This document shows positions 1 to 7,440 of a DNA stretch of 64,000 nucleotides, in pieces. The notes under the pieces were generated by a model. It made no database searches. It saw nothing but the letters and a program-made list of their open reading frames with translations, and was not told the origin of the DNA. Where the stretch lies: the NCBI GenBank assembly GCA_008107755.1, contig VIRH01000102.1, forward strand, positions 20,290 to 84,289, read 5' to 3'. Position 1 is the stretch's first letter. Each line of letters starts with the position of its first letter. The translations under genes and the position numbers were made by a program. The stretch is from Rhodobacterales bacterium. Its GTDB lineage: Bacteria; Pseudomonadota; Alphaproteobacteria; Rhizobiales; Stappiaceae.

Positions 1-1
1 T

Positions 2-331
2 TTCAACCCTCGATATTATCAAAGCCAGGCAGCTATCCTTCATGCACTTGCAGACAGGGCGGCGCAGTCCGAAGGCCCGATGCTGGTTGCCGGAGACATG
101 AACGCCACGTCCTGGGCACCGTTGCTCCAGCCGCTTCGGGATGAGGCGGAGCTGCGCAAGGTGGCCTGCGGAAATCGCTGGTCTCCGACATGGCTTGCGC
201 CGGTGCCGGGCCTCGGCCTGGAACTGGACCATTTTTTCGTCAAGGGAGGGCTTGCTGTGAAGAACTGCGCGCTTGGCTCCTCCAATGGGTCAGATCACTG
301 GCCGATCTTCACCGAGCTTGTTTCCGGTTAG
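2..331 (+). CDS. Endonuclease/exonuclease/phosphatase family protein (C-terminal part)
   Basis: The reading frame is open from the left edge and ends at a TAG, so only the last ~109 residues are present. The visible part carries GDMNATSW (the conserved GD-x-N active-site segment of the EEP fold) and a C-terminal GSDHWPI (catalytic D-H pair of the family), with LDHFFV between them. These are hallmarks of the DNase I/exonuclease III/inositol phosphatase fold, which cleaves phosphodiester or phosphomonoester bonds with a divalent metal. Substrate and cellular location cannot be told because the N-terminus lies outside the window. Many rhizobial homologues have an N-terminal membrane region, which cannot be checked here. 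Confidence 0.8.
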   Translation, partial: FNPRYYQSQAAILHALADRAAQSEGPMLVAGDMNATSWAPLLQPLRDEAELRKVACGNRWSPTWLAPVPGLGLELDHFFVKGGLAVKNCALGSSNGSDHWPIFTELVSG

Positions 332-626
332 AAGTGGCTGCCCTTGAGTGACGGAGCGCAAGGCATTGCGATGAGCGGTCAACCTCTATTGGACAGCCGG
401 CAATGCAATCCGCATAAAGGATTCATCGTCAATACCTTGGTGAGTCGCGTTCAACCTCACTGGAAAGCATAGCGGGAGCCTGTCCGTTAGATGCCGGTTC
501 ATTGGATGGTGGCAAGCAGGTCACCAGGAAAGACATGTCGCGAAGCGTGCTGCAGTGGGCCGGTGAGGCGCCGCAACGCCGCTGAAGGGCTGCTTGAAGC
601 ATTGCTGAAGGACAGGCTCTAGACCA
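332..626. other. Intergenic region upstream of the FUSC gene
   Basis: No convincing gene is seen in these 295 bases. A weak sigma70-like pair (TTGGAC at 389-394 and GCATAA at 412-417, 17-base spacer) lies about 210 bases before the FUSC start. No terminator for the preceding gene is evident. Confidence 0.3.
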
Positions 627-2735
627 ATGCTTCAGGCCGTGGCGGACATCAAGGCGAAACTCCTGCGAACCGATCCGGGCGCACTCCGGCTGGTGCGAGG
701 CATCCATCTGATGCTGACAATCCTCGCCGCGGTGTTTCTGGCCAATGTGCTGGCTGCCTTTGCGCCCGGACAGTCCGCCTTCAAGCTCGCCGTTCTGGCC
801 GGGGCCGCGGGAGGTCACACTCTTCTGTTTACGCCGGTTTCGACGCGCAAGGCGGAGATCCGCAGTATTCTCGGCCTTGGCGCCATCGTCACGGGGCTGT
901 TCTCGGCCGGGACAATCGTCGCCGAGATTTCAGGGAAGGACGCGCCGCAAGTTCTGCAGATCCTGTGGGTCGGGCTGATCACGGTCGGTTTTGCGCTTCA
1001 GGGCATCAACCCTTTCTGGCAACGCGGCGGCCGAATGCTGGCAATCTGCTGGCTCTTCGTGGTCCTTATCGCCATGGACGCCTCGCCGGGCCTTTGGTTG
1101 CCTGTCATGGGCGCGCTGGGCGCTTCGACGGCACTGTGCATCCGGATCGGTTTCTGGAGGCCGTCGACCTACCGGACATACCGGCGAGTGGAGGCGGCCA
1201 ACCGGCAGGCCATGGCCGATCATCTGCTGCGTGCCGCTTCACGAGGCACGAGCCGTGCCGGTCGGGCAGACGTGAAGGTTGCCGATCTCGCAAAACTGCG
1301 GATCGAACTGCAGTCATGCGCCGATCTCATGGAGGCGGAGGGACCTTTGCACGGGCTGTCGCCGGAAGCGGCGACCATGGTGGAGCTTGCGCTTGAAGTG
1401 GTTCGCGATGCGCATGGTCAGCTGTCGCAAGAAGCAAGAACCGGCCTGACGGCAGACGCCGGCTATATCTCGGCGACGCAGCACCTCGCAGCCCGGCTGC
1501 GGGCCGGACAAGACCCCGACGGCAAGACGGCTTCCGATGAGCAACCGGACACGGGCTGGGTGACGACCGCCTCGGCCGAAGCCTTGGAAGCGGACAGGTT
1601 TCAGCTGCTGCGTATCGCCCAGGCCTTCCGGCGTCTGTGGATCCTCGCCGGGCAGGACAACACGGTGTCCTTCGCCAGGGGGCAGGGAGCCTCTGCCGCC
1701 CGCAAGAGCGTCTGGCACCGCATCACGTGGCGGCTCGCGGCTCAGGCGGGTATCTCGGCCACGGTCGGCTACGCGCTGGGGCGGGCGCTCGATCTGAACC
1801 ACGCCTACTGGGTCACCCTGACAATCATCATCGTTCTGTCGAACAGCCTCGGCGCGACCCTTGTGAAGACGGCCCAGCGTATTGCCGGGACGGCCATCGG
1901 TGTTGTTGCCGCGATGGTGATCGACCCGGCCCTGGCCGAATTTCACGGTGTGCGGCTTGTACTCGTGGTGCTTGCCATTCCCGCAGCCATTGTCTTCACC
2001 GACCGGAACTACGCCATCGCATCCGCCATCATCAGTTTCCTGGTGGTGGTGGGACTGCAGACGCTGGAAGGATTGCCGATCGACGAATTGTGGTCGCGGA
2101 TCTATGACACGGTGATCGGCGCCGGTGTGGGTCTTGCAGCGGCATGGCTGCTCTTTCCCAACCGGACCAGCGCGACCATTGCCGGGCTGACCGCCGACTA
2201 CCTTCAGGCTTGCCGAGACTGCTTGCGTGCTGAGGAAACCGGGCAAACGAAGGATCTCGAGGATCTTGCCCGGCTGAGATCGTCCGCGAGCCAGTTGATC
2301 GCGAAGGCGAGGGATTTCCGGGTCGAACGCGCCCCCTGGTCCTCCTTCACCCAGTCTTCCGGAAATTTCAACGTGCTGGTGATCGTGCTTGCGCAATATG
2401 TGGTGCTGTATCGCGAGGCCCGCTCCGGTGTGCTGCAAGAGGCGGCTGTCGGCGATGCCGGTGCCGGGGTCCGGCAGATGATCGAGCGGATGAACAGGCG
2501 ACTTGAGGACGAATTTGCAGCTGTTCTGGACGGGCGCGGCAAGCAGACGGTGCAGGGCCTTGGCAAGGAGTGGCTGGCGGCCGTGCCGAAAGACCAGACC
2601 AGCAACCTCACGCTGATGACCGATTGGGTCGCGATGCTCTACCACGCGCGCAAGATCCTCAGGTGTCTTGAAGGCCTGCGCGACGTGGGCATTCCGGCGC
2701 TTTCGAACGCTGGCAGGAATCAGGCAAGCTCCTGA
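627..2735 (+). CDS. FUSC family membrane protein (aromatic-acid/fusaric-acid-resistance-type exporter)
   Basis: A 702-residue protein with two hydrophobic blocks: a cluster in roughly the first 170 residues and a second at about 365-510 (beginning ITWRLAAQAGISATVGYALG). They are separated and followed by charged helical regions. This two-block arrangement is that of YccS/AaeB/FUSC proteins, inner-membrane components implicated in efflux of aromatic carboxylic acids. The family assignment is from architecture and sequence style; the substrate is unknown. The ATG at 627 has only a weak upstream AGG, so the exact start is moderately certain. It stands alone: no membrane-fusion partner such as AaeA is beside it, which is unusual for an AaeB-like system and argues for a stand-alone FUSC_2-type protein. 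Confidence 0.75.
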   Translation: MLQAVADIKAKLLRTDPGALRLVRGIHLMLTILAAVFLANVLAAFAPGQSAFKLAVLAGAAGGHTLLFTPVSTRKAEIRSILGLGAIVTGLFSAGTIVAEISGKDAPQVLQILWVGLITVGFALQGINPFWQRGGRMLAICWLFVVLIAMDASPGLWLPVMGALGASTALCIRIGFWRPSTYRTYRRVEAANRQAMADHLLRAASRGTSRAGRADVKVADLAKLRIELQSCADLMEAEGPLHGLSPEAATMVELALEVVRDAHGQLSQEARTGLTADAGYISATQHLAARLRAGQDPDGKTASDEQPDTGWVTTASAEALEADRFQLLRIAQAFRRLWILAGQDNTVSFARGQGASAARKSVWHRITWRLAAQAGISATVGYALGRALDLNHAYWVTLTIIIVLSNSLGATLVKTAQRIAGTAIGVVAAMVIDPALAEFHGVRLVLVVLAIPAAIVFTDRNYAIASAIISFLVVVGLQTLEGLPIDELWSRIYDTVIGAGVGLAAAWLLFPNRTSATIAGLTADYLQACRDCLRAEETGQTKDLEDLARLRSSASQLIAKARDFRVERAPWSSFTQSSGNFNVLVIVLAQYVVLYREARSGVLQEAAVGDAGAGVRQMIERMNRRLEDEFAAVLDGRGKQTVQGLGKEWLAAVPKDQTSNLTLMTDWVAMLYHARKILRCLEGLRDVGIPALSNAGRNQASS

Positions 2736-2890
2736 CCGATCAGGCGGCACTGCGTTGCAAGTCCTGTCGCCTTGTCAGGATGCATCACCGCCAAATCATC
2801 AGCCAATGTCATGAACCCATCAACGAGTTTCGTTGGATTGACCGCCGACCGAGCCTTAGTTTGCAGGCCGACCGCAACAGGAGACCCGAG

Positions 2891-3508
2891 ATGTCGTCGC
2901 AACTGGATCTTTTGCCTGAAGACCTGACCGTCGTCCCGGGTTTCAAGGTGTCAGGAAAAGTCGAAGGCGTGTTCCGGACCCGGTCGGCGGACGATTTTAC
3001 CACCCATCCGGTGCAGAGCCTGGAACTTGGCCTTGAAGGGATCGCCGGTGACAGGCACGCCGGCTTCACGCGCAAGTCCGGTGGGCGGGAGCCTTACTAT
3101 CCGCGCGGGACCGAGATGTGCAATGAACGCCAGATCTCGATCCTCTCCGTGGAGGAGCTTGCCGATCTCGCAAGCCGGATGGAGATTTCGGATCTCCAGG
3201 CGGAATGGATCGGCGGCAATATTCTTGTGTCCGGTATCCGCAGGCTGTCCCTGGTTCCTCCGCGCACCCGACTGGTCTTCGAAGGTGGGCTGGTGATCCG
3301 CATTGACGGCACCAATTCTCCGTGCCGGATCGCCGGGGCGGCGATTGCCGAACGTTATCCGGAGCGGGAAGGTCTCGACCTCCTGTTTCCGAAGGTGGCG
3401 CGGCGCTATCGCGGACTTGTCGGCTATATCGAGGTTCCGGGAAATGCGAGCGCAGGCGAGACCGTGACCGCGCATGTGCCCGAGCAATGGATCTATTCCA
3501 GAACCTGA
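2891..3508 (+). CDS. MOSC domain-containing protein
   Basis: A 205-residue protein. The start at 2891 is preferred over an in-frame codon at 2780 because AGGAGA sits about 5 bases upstream. It has the MOSC pattern: an early GIAGDRHAG, an NERQISILSVEEL segment, a GGNILVSGI segment and a late TNSPCRIAG carrying the single conserved cysteine. MOSC domains are found in molybdenum-cofactor sulfurases and in the YiiM/mARC group, where the cysteine handles sulfur or binds cofactor. A stand-alone protein of this length resembles the YiiM-like group involved in N-hydroxylated compound reduction or cofactor handling. The reaction here is not known. No molybdenum-cofactor gene is adjacent. Confidence 0.85.
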   Translation: MSSQLDLLPEDLTVVPGFKVSGKVEGVFRTRSADDFTTHPVQSLELGLEGIAGDRHAGFTRKSGGREPYYPRGTEMCNERQISILSVEELADLASRMEISDLQAEWIGGNILVSGIRRLSLVPPRTRLVFEGGLVIRIDGTNSPCRIAGAAIAERYPEREGLDLLFPKVARRYRGLVGYIEVPGNASAGETVTAHVPEQWIYSRT

Positions 3509-3623
3509 TCATCCACCCGTCGAGAGATTTGATCGGAAGTGCGCTTTAAGTGCTTCTGAATTCTTGCGGAAATCGATCTGCCAATTGATAGTCTGACCTT
3601 CTTGGAAATCCTCAGGAGAGAAC

Positions 3624-4016
3624 ATGCTGCCAATTCATCACATGGTCGGTGCCGCACCACAGCCGGTCGCGCCCTTTTCGCACGCGGTCGAAGCCGACGG
3701 TTGGGTGTTTGTAACGGGCCAGATGCCCACGTTGCCCGAAGATCCCGAGGCGCCGCTTCCCGAAGGCATCGAAGCGCAGACCGCGCGCGTGATGGAAAAC
3801 CTGAAGCTGGTGCTTGCAGGCGTCGACCTCGGGCTTGAAAACGTGACCTTCATGCGGGTCTATCTGACCGAATTCAAGCGCGACTATGCGGCAATGAACG
3901 AGACCTACAAGGCCTTTTTCCCGGAAGGAAAACTGCCTGGCAGAACCTGCGTCGGTGTCTCCGGCTTGGCAGTGGATGCGCTGGTCGAGATCGATCTCGT
4001 GGCGCGGCGTCCTTGA
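3624..4016 (+). CDS. RidA family protein (reactive intermediate/imine deaminase-like)
   Basis: A 130-residue protein of typical RidA length, started by ATG with AGGAGAG just upstream. Seen: AAPQPVAPFSHAVEADGWVFVTGQ at the N-terminus, the LTEF segment, and GRTCVGVSGLAVDALVEIDL near the end, where the arginine corresponds to the substrate-carboxylate-binding residue of RidA. RidA hydrolyses reactive enamine/imine intermediates from PLP enzymes such as threonine dehydratase. Several paralogues without proven activity exist, so the exact substrate is open. It is 115 bases from the upstream MOSC gene on the same strand and converges on the DUF2293 gene with a 16-base gap. Confidence 0.88.
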   Translation: MLPIHHMVGAAPQPVAPFSHAVEADGWVFVTGQMPTLPEDPEAPLPEGIEAQTARVMENLKLVLAGVDLGLENVTFMRVYLTEFKRDYAAMNETYKAFFPEGKLPGRTCVGVSGLAVDALVEIDLVARRP

Positions 4017-4032
4017 CGGCAATTGCGAAACG

Positions 4033-4431
4033 TCAGTCCTCGACGCTGGCAGAGACATCCACCTCGCGATTGCATCCCCAGCCGCGCAGGATGTCGTTCA
4101 TGTCTTCCACGACAAAAAAACGTGCGGCATCCCGGTCATAACCCTCATCCAGCAGCGTGTCATAGTCGGTCATTTCGTGGCGGACATGGCTGGTCACGGC
4201 CTGCCAGAGCGCGATGGAGGGGGGCAGATGGCGCAGATGGCCGGCAAGGGCGGTGGCCAGCACGGCCTCTGCATCATGCATCGGCACGCGCGGCAGCATT
4301 GCCCGCAGTGTCTTGCGCATCTCTTTCTGTCGTTTCGTTCCGCCTGCCATGAAATCCTTCGCCGCTCGCTCCGGGAGACCGCTGTCGCGGACCGGTGGCG
4401 GCAGGAAAACGTCCGAAGCCGCTCCCGTCAA
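4033..4431 (-). CDS. DUF2293 domain-containing protein
   Basis: A 132-residue protein whose start codon overlaps the stop of the GGDEF-EAL gene (ATGA, 4428-4431), so the two are translationally coupled. The C-terminal half contains VRHEMTDYDTLLDEGYDR then DAARFFVVEDMNDILRGWGC, which I recognise as the DUF2293 signature. The N-terminal part has basic stretches (GGTKRQKEMRKTLRAM). The family has no established function that I know of. Coupling to a c-di-GMP enzyme here may be chance operon membership. It is predicted to be soluble and cytoplasmic. Confidence 0.75.
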   Translation of the reverse strand: MTGAASDVFLPPPVRDSGLPERAAKDFMAGGTKRQKEMRKTLRAMLPRVPMHDAEAVLATALAGHLRHLPPSIALWQAVTSHVRHEMTDYDTLLDEGYDRDAARFFVVEDMNDILRGWGCNREVDVSASVED

Positions 4432-6440
4432 GCGTTCGAGCGGCGGGGCAAGTGGTCCACAGTCTCTACCCCCGCAACGGGAAGCCCTTCGACCGTGCCA
4501 TTGTCCCGGATCGATCCGGCGACATCATCGAAGGGTTTTGGCTTCGCGAAGTGGAATCCCTGCACGAAGCGACAGTTGAGGGAATTCAGAACCGCCACCT
4601 GACTGCTTTCTTCCACCCCTTCAACGACACAGCGCAACTGCATCGAGTTGCAAAGGTTCAAAATAGAGGTGATGACCCCGTCGCCCGGTGGCGTTTCGAT
4701 GCCGGCAACGAAGCTGCGGTCAATCTTGACGCAGTCGATGGGAAGACGGTGCAGGTAACTCAGGCTGGAATAGCCTGTCCCGAAATCATCCAGGGCAAGC
4801 TGAACACCGGCGCCGCGCAATGTCCTGAGGCAGCTTTCTGCGGCCTCATAGCTTCCGATCACGGAGGTCTCGGTGATTTCGAAGGTGATCCGACGCGGGT
4901 CCACCTTTTCGAAGCGGATGATCCGCAGCAGGGTCTCCACCGTGTCAGGAGAAGTGACGTCGTAGGCCGACAGGTTGAACGAGAGGCCGAGGGCGTCCGG
5001 CAGTTTGGCGATCTGTTGGACGGCCTTTTCGAAGAGGACTGCGGTCAGGCGATGGATCAGGCCGGTTCGTTCTGCGATCGGTATGAAATCGTCGGGCGAG
5101 ACCCATGTCAGCGTCGGGCTGTACCAACGCGCCAGCGCCTCGAAGCCGACGACCGTGCGCTCCGGTATCGCCACGATGGGCTGGAAGTAGACGAGGAATT
5201 CCTTGTCGAGGTTCGCGCTCTGGAGTGCGCATTCGATGGCGCGTTCGGACCGGATCCTTGCCTCGTGACTGTCGGAATAGACCGTGGTTCGACCACGTGC
5301 AGATGTCTTGGAGTTGTAGAGCGCATAGTCCGAGCGATCGAACAGCACATGTGCGCTCGTGCCCGCTTCCGGATAAAAGGAGATGCCCGCCGACGCACCG
5401 ATGGAGACCTGCATTTCGCCGATACGGTACGGCTTGCCGATCAGGTCGCAAATCGCCTGGCCGGCCTTCGCCGCCCTTTCTATATCGCCGCGAAAAAGGA
5501 TACCGAACTCGTCTCCGCCGAGGCGGCAGATATCGATCTCGGGGCCAGCCAGCTCCTTCAGCCGGTTGCCGACTTCCGACAGCAGGATGTCGCCCAGCTT
5601 GTGTCCATAGGTATCGTTGATCGGTTTGAAACGGTCGAGGTCGATAAGCCCGACTGCAAACCTCTCGTTCGTCCCGGCGACTTGTTCGATCAGGCGTTCA
5701 AGCCGGTTGAAGAAATAGCGACGGTTTGGCAATCCCGTCAGGGCATCCGTATTGGCAAGGCGCTCGTTCTCGGCGTTGAGACGTTCGGTTTCCGCATTCT
5801 TGAGCGCCAGTTCGGATTGCGAGCGGACCAGCTTGCAAAAGGCGCCATAGCCGTTGAAGAGGACCTGGAGAATGACGAGGCAGACAAGGAAGATGTTGAG
5901 CGCCATGGCAATGTAAACGTCTTCTCCGAGCCGTGTGTAGTAGACCAGATAGGGCACCGTGACGACGAGCATCACCAGGAGCGCAGCCTGGGGCAGGTTC
6001 ATCAGGCAGAAGATGCAGCCTGTAACGGTGATCGCAATGAATAGCGCGACATGACCGCGTTCGGATGGTCCGCCATACCCGTCGAGGCTCAGCGACCATG
6101 CGATGAAGATGACGGCGATCACCGTGCCGAGAAAGACGGTCTGACGCATCTTGGCGATGGCTTCGGCAGGGCCCGGCGAGTTCTTTCGGGCTCTCAGCCA
6201 AACGACCAGCCGGCTACCGGTGACAAGCAGCATCGGCGCCAGCACGCCGACAGTGAGTGAGATGGGCGCATAGTCGAAATGCGTGTAGGCCACCGCAACC
6301 GCGTTGACCATAAGCAGGGCGTAAAGGGAGGGGACCTGGTACTTGAGTTCGTTATACTGGGCCTGTGCGATTTCCGGATAACGCGGATCGATCATCATCC
6401 ATCGCAGAAATGCCTGAATTCTTTCCATTAACGCCTCCAA
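4428..6440 (-). CDS. Membrane-bound bifunctional diguanylate cyclase/phosphodiesterase (GGDEF-EAL)
   Basis: A 670-residue protein with about five or six hydrophobic segments in the first ~200 residues, a coiled region, a GGDEF domain (intact RLGGDEF near residue 307) and an EAL domain (FEALAR near 435, SFNLS, EITE, LDDFGTGYSS, VKIDRSF, VEGVEE, QGFHFAKP). Both catalytic motif sets look complete, so it could make c-di-GMP and break it to pGpG. The usual inhibitory I-site RxxD ahead of GGDEF reads PEID, so product inhibition through that site is not expected. The N-terminal membrane domain probably senses or anchors. No SD consensus is obvious at the ATG, which leaves the start moderately certain. 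Confidence 0.93.
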   Translation of the reverse strand: MEALMERIQAFLRWMMIDPRYPEIAQAQYNELKYQVPSLYALLMVNAVAVAYTHFDYAPISLTVGVLAPMLLVTGSRLVVWLRARKNSPGPAEAIAKMRQTVFLGTVIAVIFIAWSLSLDGYGGPSERGHVALFIAITVTGCIFCLMNLPQAALLVMLVVTVPYLVYYTRLGEDVYIAMALNIFLVCLVILQVLFNGYGAFCKLVRSQSELALKNAETERLNAENERLANTDALTGLPNRRYFFNRLERLIEQVAGTNERFAVGLIDLDRFKPINDTYGHKLGDILLSEVGNRLKELAGPEIDICRLGGDEFGILFRGDIERAAKAGQAICDLIGKPYRIGEMQVSIGASAGISFYPEAGTSAHVLFDRSDYALYNSKTSARGRTTVYSDSHEARIRSERAIECALQSANLDKEFLVYFQPIVAIPERTVVGFEALARWYSPTLTWVSPDDFIPIAERTGLIHRLTAVLFEKAVQQIAKLPDALGLSFNLSAYDVTSPDTVETLLRIIRFEKVDPRRITFEITETSVIGSYEAAESCLRTLRGAGVQLALDDFGTGYSSLSYLHRLPIDCVKIDRSFVAGIETPPGDGVITSILNLCNSMQLRCVVEGVEESSQVAVLNSLNCRFVQGFHFAKPKPFDDVAGSIRDNGTVEGLPVAGVETVDHLPRRSNA

Positions 6441-6792
6441 TGAGACCTCTTGTAACCCAAGGAAATAAAAGAACAGTTAGAGAAAAGACGACGATTTACG
6501 TGTGGTTGATGGTCTGGAATTGGTTCTTGTCCCATTTATTTTGGGGCAATCAGCAGAATCGAAAAGTTAAGAGAAGCGGATTTGCTCGATATCTGTCGGC
6601 TCAACCGCCTTCAGGAACTCTGCTGGTGTCGTCTTGAATCTGAAATCTTGGGTTGTTGTCGATGCGCCGTTCTCCTCTTGCCGTGCGACGCAGAGGAAGA
6701 CCATAGTACACCTCGTGACGGATCCAAAACCGGTCGGGCAATAAGATAAGCGAACTATTTTTTTATACCGGTTATGCGCTATATAGAGGGAT
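6441..6792. other. Divergent intergenic region with a possible small reading frame
   Basis: This AT-richer region separates the leftward GGDEF-EAL gene from the rightward cysteine-containing regulator, so it should hold both promoters. TATATA at 6780-6785 lies 8 bases before the regulator ATG. A leftward 45-codon frame (6567-6704) is described separately. Confidence 0.4.
6567..6704 (-). CDS. Possible small protein (45 residues)
   Basis: ATG at 6704 (minus strand) is preceded by a GAGGTG at SD distance, and the frame encodes a soluble peptide ending EPTDIEQIRFS. It lies 126 bases upstream of the GGDEF-EAL gene on the same strand. I recognise no family. It may be a real small gene, a remnant of a longer broken gene, or chance. 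Evidence is limited to the SD and the frame. Confidence 0.25.
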   Translation of the reverse strand: MVFLCVARQEENGASTTTQDFRFKTTPAEFLKAVEPTDIEQIRFS

Positions 6793-7419
6793 ATGGCAGA
6801 TCGTACCCGAACACGGCTATTGAATGCGCTGAAATCTTCCGGACCGCGAACCGCCGCGGAGCTTGCCGAAAGGCTGAATGTAACCTCGGTGGCCATCCGC
6901 CAGCATCTCGATGGCCTGCAGCAGGAAGAACTGGTGCGTTTCGAGGATGTCAGGGGATCCGTCGGGCGGCCGAAACGCATCTGGTCGCTGACGTCCGCCG
7001 GGCATCGGCAGTTTCCCGATAATCATTCCAATCTCGTTGCCGGTTTGCTTGGCGGGGTGGCCGAGCTTTTCGGCGAGGACGGGATCGAGCAGCTGATCGC
7101 ACACCGGGAAGCCCAGACGCGCCGACACTATCTCGATGTCATGAGCGATGCGTCGGGTTTGTCGGACAAGGTGGCCATGCTGGCCGAGATGCGGACCCGG
7201 GAGGGTTACATGGCCGAGGTCGTCGAGGAAAACGAGGGCTTCTGGCTGATCGAGAATCATTGTTCCATCTGCGCGGCGGCAACTGCCTGCCAGGGGTTCT
7301 GCCGCTCGGAACTCAGTCTTTTCCGGGACGTTCTCGGGCCGGATGTGACGATCGAGCGCAAGGAACACCAGTTGAGCGGCGACCGCCGTTGCGTCTACTG
7401 GATCGAGCCGCGCGGCTGA
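6793..7419 (+). CDS. HTH transcriptional regulator with C-terminal cysteine cluster (SufR/COG2345-like)
   Basis: A 208-residue protein. Residues ~1-70 form a winged helix of DeoR/ArsR style (ELAERLNVTSVAIRQHLDGL, then a wing with GRPKRIWSL). The C-terminal part carries C157-x2-C160-x5-C166-x3-C170 and C200 (NHCSICAAATACQGFC and RRCVYWIE). A cysteine set of this type is found in SufR-like regulators that bind an Fe-S cluster and in related proteobacterial regulators. Ligand binding here is therefore inferred, not shown. It is followed after 21 bases by an ABC exporter gene and probably regulates or senses for it. Confidence 0.8.
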   Translation: MADRTRTRLLNALKSSGPRTAAELAERLNVTSVAIRQHLDGLQQEELVRFEDVRGSVGRPKRIWSLTSAGHRQFPDNHSNLVAGLLGGVAELFGEDGIEQLIAHREAQTRRHYLDVMSDASGLSDKVAMLAEMRTREGYMAEVVEENEGFWLIENHCSICAAATACQGFCRSELSLFRDVLGPDVTIERKEHQLSGDRRCVYWIEPRG

Positions 7420-7440
7420 GGCGTCGGCATCAAGGGAGAG

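Noticed and set aside
4395..6044. A 549-codon plus-strand frame opposite the GGDEF-EAL gene
   Set aside because: It is antisense to a gene with complete GGDEF and EAL motifs. The translation has no recognisable domain, and long antisense frames are expected in high-GC DNA.
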